Numbered from the stretch's first letter, positions 54,163 through 63,063 are shown. The stretch: 64,000 bases of DNA from Paenibacillus massiliensis 2301065 = DSM 16942 (GCF_000377505.1 NZ_KB898190.1:310001-374000); one strand, 5' to 3'. Notes: generated by a model from the sequence alone, not told the origin. Program-made: numbers and translations.

Positions 54163-54645
54163 TTGGCTCAACCTGAAAAGACCGTGCAAATTACCGTCAA
54201 ACTACCCAAGAAACAATATGAAGCATTGAAAAAGTATGCGGCTTCCAAACACCTTACCATGGCGGATGTAGTACGAGCCTTTGTGCAGAAAGGCATGTCT
54301 ATTGAGTCCTACACACAGGAGATTGACTTCCTCACCACTATCATCCGTCAGGAGATCAACATCGCAATCGGTGGACTCAGCAATCGACTGGCTGGACTCG
54401 CCAGCAAAGACCTCATCATGTCTGCCGCGGCGTACTATTCGACCATCGCAATTATCACGGATCTCATCGACACCAACCGCTATACGACCTTTCGAGAAAT
54501 TGAAAAGAAGGCCAGACAGCTTGCTGTGGAGTATACCAAGATGAAACTGAGCGATGCCGAAAAACTGTTTCTGTCTGGCGATGCCTTCGAGCAAAATATT
54601 GAACGATTGCGCGGAGGTGATACCACTGTCAGTCCTGATTTATAA
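54163..54645 (+). CDS. MobC-like relaxosome accessory protein
   Basis: A 160-residue protein from TTG at 54163, with GAGGT seven bases upstream. The N-terminus is a ribbon-helix-helix-type fold (TVQITVKLPKKQYEALKKYA, then TMADVVRAFVQKG), followed by helical regions. It should bind the adjacent oriT and guide the relaxase. It overlaps the relaxase gene. Length and place fit MobC/plasmid mobilisation relaxosome proteins; sequence identity to a named family is not certain. Confidence 0.75.
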   Translation: MAQPEKTVQITVKLPKKQYEALKKYAASKHLTMADVVRAFVQKGMSIESYTQEIDFLTTIIRQEINIAIGGLSNRLAGLASKDLIMSAAAYYSTIAIITDLIDTNRYTTFREIEKKARQLAVEYTKMKLSDAEKLFLSGDAFEQNIERLRGGDTTVSPDL

Positions 54646-55861
54646 GCAGCGCTTCTTCCATCCCAACCACCACAAAACTCCCGTTAGCAACTATGTCCAT
54701 ATCGGATACATTGCCACACGCCCCGGTGCTATCCGACATGAGAACTTGCCTCACGGACTTTTCGGCAAAATGCAGCCAGGCCATTTACAAACCTATCAAT
54801 CTTGGCAAGAAGTCGCTCGAATTGCCCGAGATATTTCACGAGAAGGAAAGAACATGTATCGAAGCGTTATTTCCTTTCACACAGAAACAGCGATGGAATT
54901 GGACTTGAATGATTTTGCAGCTTGGCAGCAGTATGCAGAACAGCATATGGCCACCCTCGCCGCTCACAACGGAATCCGAACTGAAAATCTATGCTGGGCT
55001 GCTGCCTTCCACAATGAGAAAGATCATCCCCATCTACATGTTGTCTTTTGGGACAAAAATCAGACGATCATGAAAAACTTTACCCATCCGGAAATTCCAA
55101 ACCGAATCCGCAAACAGCTCATCAAAGACACGTTTGCTTATAAAATCAAAGTATTTTGTGAACAACGTGATCTGGCTAAGTCAGGCATAACGGAAATCAC
55201 GGATCAAGTTATTGAACAGTTTGAATCCCATATGAAATCACTAAGTCCCAGAGCATTTCGAGAATTTCAGCAACACTTTGAAGACAAGGATGAGGATTCT
55301 TTACTTCATCTCCCCAAACATCATCTGGTGGATAAACAAACGATTACGCTACTTGCCTCACGTCTCATGGATTTACGTAATCACATGCCGAAAACAGGCC
55401 GGCTCGCTTACAAGCTGTTGCCACCAGATACAAAAAAACAAGTGGACGAGCTGGTTCAGGATTTACTGAAGGCCAACCCTTATTTATCTCAAATGACAGA
55501 AGAGTACGTGCAGGCCAAATTGGAATTAAGCAGGCTGTATACGTCCGATCCAGAGCAACTTGAGAAACAGCGAATCCAGTATCAGGCTGAAGCTGAAAAG
55601 CGTATTGCCAATCGCATCCTCTCCACCATTCGGACAATTATTAAATTAGAAAAAGACGTTGATTTTCACCTTTATCAAGCTGAGAGGCAGACAGCAATGG
55701 CAGAGCAGCTTCTACTAGAGCTGCTTCATCTAATGGAAGGCTTAACGATGACCGCTCAATTGGATTTGGATGGAAAATTGAAAGTGATCGGAGGAGATTT
55801 ATCAAAACAAGCAAAAAAGGAGTGGCTGTTACGGCATAAGGATCAGGGATTGGATCGATAA
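54626..55861 (+). CDS. MobP-type conjugative relaxase
   Basis: About 411 residues. The histidine triad motif EKDHPHLHVVFWD (131-143) coordinates the metal for nicking at oriT; a Tyr in SNYVHIGYIATR near residue 23-28 is the likely nucleophile. The C-terminal half is helical and charged. It belongs to the MobP3/MobL-like group of Firmicute elements. No ATG, GTG or TTG start fits the conserved beginning (VLIYKQRFFHP): the best site is CTG at 54626, eight bases after GGAGG; an ATG at 54554 would add 24 unlikely residues. It overlaps the accessory gene by 20 bp. Confidence 0.85.
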   Translation: MSVLIYKQRFFHPNHHKTPVSNYVHIGYIATRPGAIRHENLPHGLFGKMQPGHLQTYQSWQEVARIARDISREGKNMYRSVISFHTETAMELDLNDFAAWQQYAEQHMATLAAHNGIRTENLCWAAAFHNEKDHPHLHVVFWDKNQTIMKNFTHPEIPNRIRKQLIKDTFAYKIKVFCEQRDLAKSGITEITDQVIEQFESHMKSLSPRAFREFQQHFEDKDEDSLLHLPKHHLVDKQTITLLASRLMDLRNHMPKTGRLAYKLLPPDTKKQVDELVQDLLKANPYLSQMTEEYVQAKLELSRLYTSDPEQLEKQRIQYQAEAEKRIANRILSTIRTIIKLEKDVDFHLYQAERQTAMAEQLLLELLHLMEGLTMTAQLDLDGKLKVIGGDLSKQAKKEWLLRHKDQGLDR

Positions 55862-55863
55862 AC

Positions 55864-55886
55864 ACGCTATGAGAAGCGTTTTTTTT
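55864..55886 (+). terminator. Terminator after the relaxase gene
   Basis: ACGCT-ATGAGA-AGCGT followed by eight T. The stem is short but the T run is good, so it probably reduces read-through from the relaxase unit into the following transfer genes. Confidence 0.65.
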
Positions 55887-55963
55887 GGACAATATCTTGG
55901 ATAACTTATGCATAACACCCCTCCCCTGTGGACAAATACTCGCTACTTGAAAGGAAAGATACC

Positions 55964-56149
55964 ATGCTATTTACAAATGGTCGGCTGCAATCTTTTGAGC
56001 AGATGATGAAGCAACCTCCGCATCACCCTCATCGCAGCTCCAAAAAACAGCCCCAATCGAAAACTTCCGTTCCCCCAAACTCATTGAATCAGAATGCAAA
56101 CCATCGTGAAGAAACAGGAGAAAAAACACCTCCTCGTACTGACTTATAG
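55964..56149 (+). CDS. Small Pro/Gln-rich protein
   Basis: 61 residues from the ATG at 55964, preceded by AAAGGAAAG; a longer frame upstream lacks this support. It starts MLFTNGRLQSFEQMMKQP and continues as a charged, Pro/His/Asn-rich tail without predicted structure. It lies between the relaxase and a conserved-looking hypothetical gene in the transfer region. No function known. Confidence 0.55.
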   Translation: MLFTNGRLQSFEQMMKQPPHHPHRSSKKQPQSKTSVPPNSLNQNANHREETGEKTPPRTDL

Positions 56150-56161
56150 GAGTGACACGAT

Positions 56162-56869
56162 ATGAAAAGCAAACAAGAATTTTATAAAGCCTTTTTTGCT
56201 GCGCTTACCACTCAAGGTATTGAAGTTCGCCGCTCCACCTCTGCCGACTACTTGGCTGACCTTTATCAAGGAGAACAGCTCATTGCTTTCTTCACCCGCA
56301 TGGACAGCATTGAGAAGAATCCATTTGTCACTGTCTCGGACAGGCTGATGAGTAGTATCCATGACTTAGCTAGAAAAACAGCATTCCAATTAGGAATCTG
56401 CACGGAGAAGCCATATCACGACAAGACCGAAAAAATCGCAAATGGCGTATATAAACTCTGTGAACATGGCGATGTCATACTGGCCTGCAAACATCACCCA
56501 CTATTTGAGTATGTCTTTTCCACTTATCGTCTGGCCCCGGACAACCAAGTGCCCGTTCAACGGCAGTATTTTTACAACAAAGATGAAGCTATGGAAAACT
56601 TCGCCGCCCGTAGCGGTTTAGTCGATGCACGCAAACTGTTCAGCGAATCTGAACTGGTACTCATCCACGATGAAATGGTCAAGTTCCTTATTACTCCCAA
56701 TGACAAAACGATGGAGCAATTTGAACAGGTACAGATCCTGATTGATCGTCTGGAAGATTTGTTACCTGCGCTGAAAGAAAGGGACATTCATCTAAATTAT
56801 GATACCGAATTTTCTCATGACCTTGACGGTAATCCTGATGTGATGGATGTTACCGAACTGTCACGCTAA
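56162..56869 (+). CDS. Hypothetical transfer-region protein, 235 residues
   Basis: A 235-residue soluble alpha/beta protein with a CTEKPYHDKTEK segment, a VILACKHHPLFEYVF stretch and an acidic C-terminus (DLDGNPDVMDVTE). No motif I recognise. Start ATG at 56162 after AGGAGTGA. It is 12 bp after the small Pro/Gln-rich gene and 37 bp before the next, in a leftover of accessory genes between relaxase and coupling protein that is common in Firmicute elements. Confidence 0.7.
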   Translation: MKSKQEFYKAFFAALTTQGIEVRRSTSADYLADLYQGEQLIAFFTRMDSIEKNPFVTVSDRLMSSIHDLARKTAFQLGICTEKPYHDKTEKIANGVYKLCEHGDVILACKHHPLFEYVFSTYRLAPDNQVPVQRQYFYNKDEAMENFAARSGLVDARKLFSESELVLIHDEMVKFLITPNDKTMEQFEQVQILIDRLEDLLPALKERDIHLNYDTEFSHDLDGNPDVMDVTELSR

Positions 56870-56906
56870 GTCTTATCCGCATTCATTGTAGAAAGAAGGG
56901 ATTCTT

Positions 56907-57767
56907 ATGCCACAACCGCAGACCTCTATATGGGGAACCATCTTGACTTGCGTTGAAATTGGGCTGAATATTTACGCCCTGCAAGCTGAACACAATCAGG
57001 GACTCGTAGTGGATGCCAATTTCGCCAGGGAAAAGCTCAGTGAGGAAGCGTTGAAGCTGGGTCAGCAACAGGGCGACCACATCTATTTTGATGATGTTAA
57101 AAGCATTGTTCCCACCTATGAGTTAGCTCAGCAAGGTGCAATCAACTATCCGGAGCTTAGTGAAGTCATAGCCAATCCAGACAAACTAGCTCAGGAAGGT
57201 CGCTATTTTGCCCCCGAATACTTTGGAGAATTTGACCCCCCACAAGACGCAGCAGCTAAAGAGTTTAACTCCTATCAGCGCTGGGACAATGGAATTTACT
57301 TAGCAGAACGGCATGGCGTGGAGCAGCTTGCTGTACATCAGACTGCTGGGAATCAAGTATTGTCGGATATGGCCCTCCACCACGCTTCTGGTCAGGGCGA
57401 CTACTACTTTTTTCCGATTAATGACTGTTCCATCCCAGTTTATGAACTGTCGGCCTCGCATCCTGGCGTGCTTGCTCAGATCATTAATGAAGATAGTCTG
57501 CTCCACACGCTCTGCGATGATTACCCCCAATATGTCGGGATGCATAACCTGCATTCAGAGGAATGGGGACATATTCATGATTGCCCGGCCCCCAAGTCGC
57601 TCTTTTTACAAGTACAACTCGATCACGCTGCTAAACACGAGCCATTTCAGTCAGATACAGATACACATCTTTCATCAACCTATGTTCAATCGAACCACTC
57701 CCCTGTCCTCCAAGCCAGGGAGTCTGCCGAGACATTTTTTGAACCTAGCGAGGGAATGGAGTGGTGA
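56907..57767 (+). CDS. Hypothetical transfer-region protein, 286 residues
   Basis: A 286-residue soluble acidic protein without a signal peptide. Repeated-looking segments (NGIYLAERHGVEQLAVHQ; GDYYFFPINDCSIPVYEL) suggest two or three small alpha/beta modules. No known catalytic motif. Start ATG at 56907 after GAAAGAAGG. Its stop overlaps the start of the membrane gene that forms the N-terminal half of the coupling protein, so it is in the transfer operon. Confidence 0.7.
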   Translation: MPQPQTSIWGTILTCVEIGLNIYALQAEHNQGLVVDANFAREKLSEEALKLGQQQGDHIYFDDVKSIVPTYELAQQGAINYPELSEVIANPDKLAQEGRYFAPEYFGEFDPPQDAAAKEFNSYQRWDNGIYLAERHGVEQLAVHQTAGNQVLSDMALHHASGQGDYYFFPINDCSIPVYELSASHPGVLAQIINEDSLLHTLCDDYPQYVGMHNLHSEEWGHIHDCPAPKSLFLQVQLDHAAKHEPFQSDTDTHLSSTYVQSNHSPVLQARESAETFFEPSEGMEW

Positions 57768-58279
57768 CACTCAAACCCAAGCTTTGGCTTTCATTGCTGT
57801 TCTTTGCTTTTGGTGCCATCTTCAATTTGTTTTTCACCACAGCCCTGCATAAGCTTTTGTCTGGAACCACAAAGACATTGGCTTTTCCTTCATTAAGCGA
57901 TAGCCTAAGCAGCCTGCTTCACACGAAAGCCCATCTGCTACTGTTCCTCTGCTTTCAGGGTATCGTGATGGTGCTTTCAGTCCTGTTTTTTCTTGCGAAC
58001 AGTCAGCCTTATCAAAGCAAGCTAAAGCAAGTTGCCCCGGGAATTGAAACGCCTGTTCCAGTCGGACAGCATCAGCACGGTTCAGCACGCTGGATGCGTG
58101 AGGAGGAGATGCCTCTCTTGTTTGAAAGTCACACGGTTGACCTTCGGCATCCATTCATCCGTCATTTGATCGACACTGGCTATGACGATCTATCGTTTTT
58201 ACATCCAATTGATAAGAAGGAGTCTACCGATGCAGTTGAACCACCCGAAAGGAATTCCAAGACAGCATCCACCGAGTAA
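57764..58279 (+). CDS. Coupling protein N-terminal half, membrane anchor
   Basis: About 171 residues from GTG at 57764 (AGGGA upstream). Two hydrophobic spans at about 7-30 and 62-85 are followed by the segment VGQHQHGSARWMREEE, which in ordinary VirD4/TraG proteins lies just after the membrane anchor and before the ATPase. The C-terminal 60 residues are acidic and probably bind the next protein. It overlaps the ATPase gene by 50 bp. Together the two genes seem to make a split coupling protein. Confidence 0.75.
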   Translation: MTLKPKLWLSLLFFAFGAIFNLFFTTALHKLLSGTTKTLAFPSLSDSLSSLLHTKAHLLLFLCFQGIVMVLSVLFFLANSQPYQSKLKQVAPGIETPVPVGQHQHGSARWMREEEMPLLFESHTVDLRHPFIRHLIDTGYDDLSFLHPIDKKESTDAVEPPERNSKTASTE

Positions 58280-59831
58280 AATGGACAAGCTCCTCATATC
58301 TTCTCCTGTTGTTTCTTCTGGTGGAATTGTTCTTGGCCAGCGACAAGAACGTAACCTGGAGCGCCTCTATTATATTGGTGATGATGTACATTCTCTCTGT
58401 ATAGGTGCAACCCGTAGCGGCAAGTCGCGAACAGTCGTGCTGCAATCCATTGGTCTGCTAGGGTTGGCTGGAGAGTCGATGGTCATCAGTGACCCGAAAG
58501 CCGAGCTTTACCACTATAGTCATGTTCTCTTGAAAAAGCTGGGTTATACCGTGTGGACACTGGATTTTCGGCATCCTGAAAAAAGCCACCATTATAACCT
58601 GTTGCAGCCTGTCATTGACGCAACGCTTGCTGGCGATCAAGAACAAGCAGAAATGCTCGCTTGGGATATGACACAGGTGTTGGTAGGTAAAGCGCAAGGC
58701 GAGAAGATATGGACAAACGGCGAAATGTCGGTCATTGCGGCTTCCATCCTCAGTGTCGTGTGGGACAATATCAAACGACCCGAATATCAAAACCTGACCA
58801 ACGTATACTGGTTTCTCGCAGAAATGAATAAGCAAATTGGCAACAAAACGCCAATGCAGGAGTACATCAAGCGCTTGCCCCAACAGCATCCAGCACGTGC
58901 TTTGCTTAGTATTTCTGACATTGCCCCTTCACGTACCAAAGGTAGTTTTTATACTTCGGCGCTTACCACCCTCCGGCTGTTCACCTCTAAATCCATTTAT
59001 GCCATTACCCATAAAAGCGACTTTTCTCTGGCTGACCTTGGTCGTGAGAAACAGGCGCTCTTTATTATTTTGCCCGATGAAAAAACGACCTTCTATCCCG
59101 TTGCATCGCTAATGGTGTCTCAGCTTTATGAGCTGTTGACCACCCAAGCTGACGTGCGCGGCGGGAGATTGGAACGGCGGGTTAATTTCATTCTGGATGA
59201 ATTCGGGAACTTCACGCCGATTGCCGACTTCACCAACAAGCTCACTGTTGGTGGCGGGCGCGGAATGCGCTTCAATCTATTTTTGCAGAGTTTCGAACAG
59301 CTCAAGGAAAAATACGACGACCATGCAGCCAGCACCATCAAGAGCAACTGCCAGACTTGGATTTATCTGCAGGCTGACGATTTGGAGACGCTGCGAGAAA
59401 TTAGTGAAAAGCTGGGAACATACACGACCTCCAGTTATCAGATTTCCGCTTCCCACGGTAAATACTCCACACCAAGCACTTCCCACTCGCTCAATTTGCT
59501 GGAGCGCAAGCTGCTAACAGTTGATGAGGTACGCCGCGTATCTCGTCCTTATCAGATTGTTCTTTCCCGCTCCCATCCCGCCATGATGTTCTCCCCTGAT
59601 CTGAGCCAGTGGGCATTCAATCGCATGATGGGCCTCGGAGACAAAGAGCATAATCGCAAGGTTCGGGAGGAACGGGAACAACGGCGACCTATCCTGACGG
59701 ATACGAGAGAGGAGGTGAAACTGTGGAACATCTGGATTTATTACCAAAAGGATATTACAAGACAACTGGCAGGGCAACGCCAACAAGCGGCCACTTCCGC
59801 TGGGGGAATGCCGCCCTCCTTCGACGATTAA
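58230..59831 (+). CDS. VirD4/TraG-type coupling ATPase
   Basis: A 533-residue type IV coupling protein ATPase without its own membrane anchor. Walker A GATRSGKSRTV (59-69), the family segment VISDPKAELYHYS, Walker B NFILDEFGNF and the C-terminal segment RVSRPYQIVLSRSHPA are present. I choose the ATG at 58230 because AAGGAG precedes it. It hands the relaxase-DNA complex to the secretion channel. Its 3' end overlaps the pilin-like gene by 109 bp. Confidence 0.92.
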   Translation: MQLNHPKGIPRQHPPSKMDKLLISSPVVSSGGIVLGQRQERNLERLYYIGDDVHSLCIGATRSGKSRTVVLQSIGLLGLAGESMVISDPKAELYHYSHVLLKKLGYTVWTLDFRHPEKSHHYNLLQPVIDATLAGDQEQAEMLAWDMTQVLVGKAQGEKIWTNGEMSVIAASILSVVWDNIKRPEYQNLTNVYWFLAEMNKQIGNKTPMQEYIKRLPQQHPARALLSISDIAPSRTKGSFYTSALTTLRLFTSKSIYAITHKSDFSLADLGREKQALFIILPDEKTTFYPVASLMVSQLYELLTTQADVRGGRLERRVNFILDEFGNFTPIADFTNKLTVGGGRGMRFNLFLQSFEQLKEKYDDHAASTIKSNCQTWIYLQADDLETLREISEKLGTYTTSSYQISASHGKYSTPSTSHSLNLLERKLLTVDEVRRVSRPYQIVLSRSHPAMMFSPDLSQWAFNRMMGLGDKEHNRKVREEREQRRPILTDTREEVKLWNIWIYYQKDITRQLAGQRQQAATSAGGMPPSFDD

Positions 59832-60169
59832 TGGGTGGCAATAGATACTTTCGGCAGCTCATCGTAAGTGCTTACGCAGCCCTGTGGCTTTTACTAGACT
59901 CTCCCTCTGTTTTGGCATCAGGGGACATTAAAGGAAGTAAGCTCGTCACTGGAACTGAAAAGCTGATCGGTGACGTTACTACCTGGCTGATGATTCTAGC
60001 GCCTATCGTATCGGGTTTGCTCATTATTTATTTCTGTATTCGTCGCTCTGCTGCGGATGAAATGGACACCAAGAAGTGGAATAACCGCATCATTGTTGCT
60101 GTCGTCTCTTGTATCGGTGCTGTCCTTGGCTCTGCTACCCTAAACATTCTCATCGGTTACTACAAGTAA
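59723..60169 (+). CDS. VirB2-like pilin/TrbC-type membrane protein
   Basis: A 148-residue protein from GTG at 59723, with GAGGAGGTG upstream. A hydrophobic signal-like span (45-65) ends near SPSVLASGD, a possible cleavage site, and the mature part has two membrane helices (WLMILAPIVSGLLIIYF; IIVAVVSCIGAVLGSA) joined by a short charged loop, as in VirB2 pilins. A later ATG at 59831 is an alternative start without a ribosome site. The long overlap with the coupling gene is unusual. Confidence 0.72.
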   Translation: MEHLDLLPKGYYKTTGRATPTSGHFRWGNAALLRRLMGGNRYFRQLIVSAYAALWLLLDSPSVLASGDIKGSKLVTGTEKLIGDVTTWLMILAPIVSGLLIIYFCIRRSAADEMDTKKWNNRIIVAVVSCIGAVLGSATLNILIGYYK

Positions 60170-60172
60170 ATC

Positions 60173-60201
60173 GAGCTTGCCTCATGCGGCAGGCTCTTTT
60201 T
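60173..60201 (+). terminator. Terminator within the transfer region
   Basis: GAGCTTGCC-TCATGC-GGCAGGCTC followed by a T run; likely an attenuator between the pilin-like gene and the next. Confidence 0.75.
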
Positions 60202-60231
60202 CATTCAAATTTAACTTGGAGGTTATGAAAA

Positions 60232-60462
60232 ATGAAAAAATGGATGAAGGCAGTAAAAGAAAAGAGCATGTATACCATGGTCATGACAAAATCAGTGCTT
60301 CGTAATCGCCGCGGCGAAGGTTTCATTGACACGGCTGTAAAAATCCTGATTGGTGTCGTTATTGGTGCATTGATACTGGGAGGATTGTACGTTCTCTTTA
60401 GCACAACAATCCTTCCTACTTTAAATCAGCGGATTATTGATATGTTTAACTACAAACGCTAA
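60232..60462 (+). CDS. DUF6133 family small membrane protein
   Basis: A 76-residue protein matching the DUF6133 family of Firmicute conjugative elements: basic N-terminus, the segment NRRGEGFIDTAVKILIG, one hydrophobic span, and an ending ILPTLNQRIIDMFNYK. The GEGF-D start of the span resembles a class III signal motif, so it may be a pilin-like substrate of the prepilin peptidase encoded downstream. Start ATG at 60232 after GGAGG. Confidence 0.82.
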   Translation: MKKWMKAVKEKSMYTMVMTKSVLRNRRGEGFIDTAVKILIGVVIGALILGGLYVLFSTTILPTLNQRIIDMFNYKR

Positions 60463-60524
60463 TTTCCCAACTACTTTCGGCAAGGAGCGGTTCACGCCGC
60501 TTCTTGCAAAAAGGAGGCTCACCT

Positions 60525-61361
60525 TTGGAGAAAATTATATTATTTCTTATTATCGCCTTACTGAATGGTTCCTTAATGTACATGGATACGCTCTTGAAAG
60601 ACATTATTCCAATTTCGCTTTATGCTGAACGTTACATGACCTTGACCACGGGAGCGAATCTGCTCGAAAACCTGTACGATATTGTATTTTCCTTTGGTGT
60701 AGCGCTGATGATTCTCAAATTTCTAAAAAAGGGATTTGAAATCTATGTCCTGTGGACGGATGGCGATCCGGACGAGGAACCCTTGTTTCTGCTTACTAAT
60801 TTCTTTCGTGCAATGGCGGTTGCCGTCTGTTTTCCAACCATATACACTTGGCTTGGCAGCATGGTAGAAGACTTAACCAATCGCCTACTTGGTGCAATCG
60901 GGCAATCTACCAATTACGATTGGCAATTATGGGTCGAAGCGCTGGAATCAGCCGGGTTGGTTACGGCAGTGTTTGGTCTGATTTTCATTGTCTGCTTTTT
61001 TATTCTCTATTTCCAGTTTTTGATGCGGGGGCTGGAGATGTTCATTCTGCGAGTGGGTATTCCCTTAGCTTGCGCGGGACTATTAGACAACGATAAGGGC
61101 GTATTCCGTGCCTATGCTCAAAAATTCACCCAATCCATGTTGGCTGTCGTCATTCAAATCGCCTTAGCTAAGCTAGGTGTTGGTCTAATGCTGCAAAGCC
61201 ATGTATTTTGGGGTATGGCTTGCATGATGTTAGCCATTCGCACACCACGATTCCTGTCCGACTTCCTCATTACAACGGGCGGTGGAGGCGGTGTGGTGAA
61301 CAACGTTTATCACAGTGTCAAACTGATCGGCATGGCCCGTAAGCTAAGTAAGGTAGGCTAG
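60525..61361 (+). CDS. TrbL/VirB6-like polytopic membrane protein
   Basis: About 278 residues from TTG at 60525, eight bases after AAGGAGG. There are five or six membrane spans and a Gly-rich C-terminal loop (TTGGGGGVV). It belongs to the TrbL/DUF6102 group, the likely inner-membrane core (VirB6) of the transfer channel. Segments DGDPDEEPLF and LMRGLEMFILRVGIPLA are characteristic. It is 3 bp before the next small membrane gene. Confidence 0.85.
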   Translation: MEKIILFLIIALLNGSLMYMDTLLKDIIPISLYAERYMTLTTGANLLENLYDIVFSFGVALMILKFLKKGFEIYVLWTDGDPDEEPLFLLTNFFRAMAVAVCFPTIYTWLGSMVEDLTNRLLGAIGQSTNYDWQLWVEALESAGLVTAVFGLIFIVCFFILYFQFLMRGLEMFILRVGIPLACAGLLDNDKGVFRAYAQKFTQSMLAVVIQIALAKLGVGLMLQSHVFWGMACMMLAIRTPRFLSDFLITTGGGGGVVNNVYHSVKLIGMARKLSKVG

Positions 61362-61364
61362 ACG

Positions 61365-61574
61365 ATGACCACACTAGAGGAATTGGCCCAGGCTGTTGTT
61401 CTCCTCATTCGTGTAGGCTGTGCCTTCCGCTTCATCTACACCATGATCCGCCTATCTGGGGCAGATGAAGAATCCAGTAAATATAAAAAACGCGCCCGCA
61501 ATGTGATCATCTTTTATGTTCTTGCCGAAAGCATTTGGCAGTTGAAGGAATTAATCTTGTTTTACTACAGCTAA
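61365..61574 (+). CDS. Small conserved membrane protein
   Basis: A 69-residue protein with two hydrophobic helices separated by a charged loop (LSGADEESSKYKKRARN). ATG at 61365 is 3 bp after the TrbL-like gene and has GTAAGGTAGG upstream. Such VirB2/VirB3-size proteins are common after VirB6 in these elements. No sure family. Confidence 0.68.
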   Translation: MTTLEELAQAVVLLIRVGCAFRFIYTMIRLSGADEESSKYKKRARNVIIFYVLAESIWQLKELILFYYS

Positions 61575-61600
61575 TAACGATATGGAACTAGCACCACAAA

Positions 61601-61634
61601 AACGCCTCTACGATTTTATCTTCGTAGAGACGTT
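61601..61634. terminator. Hairpin between transfer and kinase genes
   Basis: AACGCCTCTACGA-TTTTATCT-TCGTAGAGACGTT forms a 13-bp stem with one mismatch between two convergent genes. It probably ends transcription on both. Confidence 0.68.
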
Positions 61635-61665
61635 ACAGTTAAAATTGAACATCAAACCGTCTATC

Positions 61666-62937
61666 TTATCTTTCCCATTCGTCTTCTTCCTGCAAACCAC
61701 TGTACGCAATATTTTCTTTCACATCGGTGCTGTGATCGTCCACCCAAACCTGTGGTTCACGACTATAAATGATTTCCTGCATACGTTCAATGCGCCCACG
61801 CAGAGCCTGACAAATCGCATGACAACGGGTCTCATCTACAAAGAGCGAACCACGGAAAATGTTCCGTACTTCATCTTCAATTCCGTCTAGTAGAGATAGA
61901 TCTAGCCAATCGAAGGATGTCACCAGCTTAATTTGATCATTGTGATCAGGCTTGAACGGTTTACAAGTCAGCTTGCCATCTGCGCGAATCAGACCAAGCG
62001 GCTTAGAAAACCAGAGTGACGAACCACTATCGTAAATCGGCGCTGGTCCAATCCACTCCAAGGTCCCTGCATGGCGAATCACACCAAAATTGTTCTGATG
62101 TCGATCTTCATTGGCAATCAGATAATCCACCACCATCATCTGGTCAAGTGACTCCACAATGCCGGTAATGCCCAGCGCTTCACAGCAGTTCACATAATGT
62201 TGATAGACCGATATATGATTTGGCTTTTGGCTAGTATGCATCACATACCATGCTGTAACGAGTTCGGTCTGAGGAGTAATGAAATTTTCGCACACGCTAT
62301 AGGGGTAATCTTCCTGCTCCATCAACGTGTAAGGAACATGTGGTATCCCCAATCGCTCCATGATCTTGCTGGCAATGACCTCATTGTACGGCTCCTGTTG
62401 AGTCGCGCCGCTTCCACCTTTCACCAAACAACGCTTGCCATCTATAATCGCCCATTTCTTTTTCAACCAGCCATCAGAGGTATTGTCTGGCGACATCAGA
62501 CTCATCGCATCAGATGAACCTTGCCCAAACAATACATTCCCTACGTCCTCCGAAAAAGGATTGTGAAAGAAGTTGATGGCACTCCATTCCAACTGTGATG
62601 CAGATGGACGAATCCAATATTGATCGGACAAACTAAGTCCGTAGCTTTTATCTAACAGTTTTTGTGTCGCAGACAAGTTCAATTCAAGCAGCGCTTCTTT
62701 AATTCCGTCACGACTAGCCGGAATCGCTCGTCCCCGCCACCATTCATTGAGTGCCGCGCGATCTATTTTCCCCTTCTTAACAGGTATGCCCACTGGCACA
62801 TGCCCGGCTGCATAGACTTGTCCAATCGCTGAAATGGAGACTGTTGCTTCATCCAGCTCAATCTCAGCCACGGGTTCATTTTTGTGCATGAGTGTGTAGG
62901 ATTTGTTCCAGGATTCAGCCACTATCATTTCCTCCAT
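61666..62937 (-). CDS. HipA-like serine/threonine kinase
   Basis: A 423-residue protein with a kinase core like HipA. Ser/Gly-rich ATP loop KGGSGATQQEPYNE (about 174-187), catalytic loop LIANEDRHQNNFGVI and metal-binding segment PIYDSGSSLW. The first 100 residues are a separate domain. No HipB antitoxin is adjacent. It is on the opposite strand to the transfer genes that flank it, in its own unit. ATG at 62937 has no ribosome site; GTG at 62922, eight bases after GGAGG, is a good alternative start. Close relatives are often mislabelled excisionase. Confidence 0.78.
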   Translation of the reverse strand: MEEMIVAESWNKSYTLMHKNEPVAEIELDEATVSISAIGQVYAAGHVPVGIPVKKGKIDRAALNEWWRGRAIPASRDGIKEALLELNLSATQKLLDKSYGLSLSDQYWIRPSASQLEWSAINFFHNPFSEDVGNVLFGQGSSDAMSLMSPDNTSDGWLKKKWAIIDGKRCLVKGGSGATQQEPYNEVIASKIMERLGIPHVPYTLMEQEDYPYSVCENFITPQTELVTAWYVMHTSQKPNHISVYQHYVNCCEALGITGIVESLDQMMVVDYLIANEDRHQNNFGVIRHAGTLEWIGPAPIYDSGSSLWFSKPLGLIRADGKLTCKPFKPDHNDQIKLVTSFDWLDLSLLDGIEDEVRNIFRGSLFVDETRCHAICQALRGRIERMQEIIYSREPQVWVDDHSTDVKENIAYSGLQEEDEWER

Positions 62938-63063
62938 TTCTTAATTTTCTTATTTTTATTAATTTTATTAATTCTATGATTTCTATTATATCAAGTCTGC
63001 AGAGATTTCGTCATACAGGCTTTTTATTTTTTCCATTTTCTTCTGAAAGGAGACCACATTTGT

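Noticed and set aside
61666-62937. Excisionase annotation for the kinase gene
   Set aside because: Length of over 400 residues and clear kinase catalytic loop; excisionases are small winged-helix proteins.
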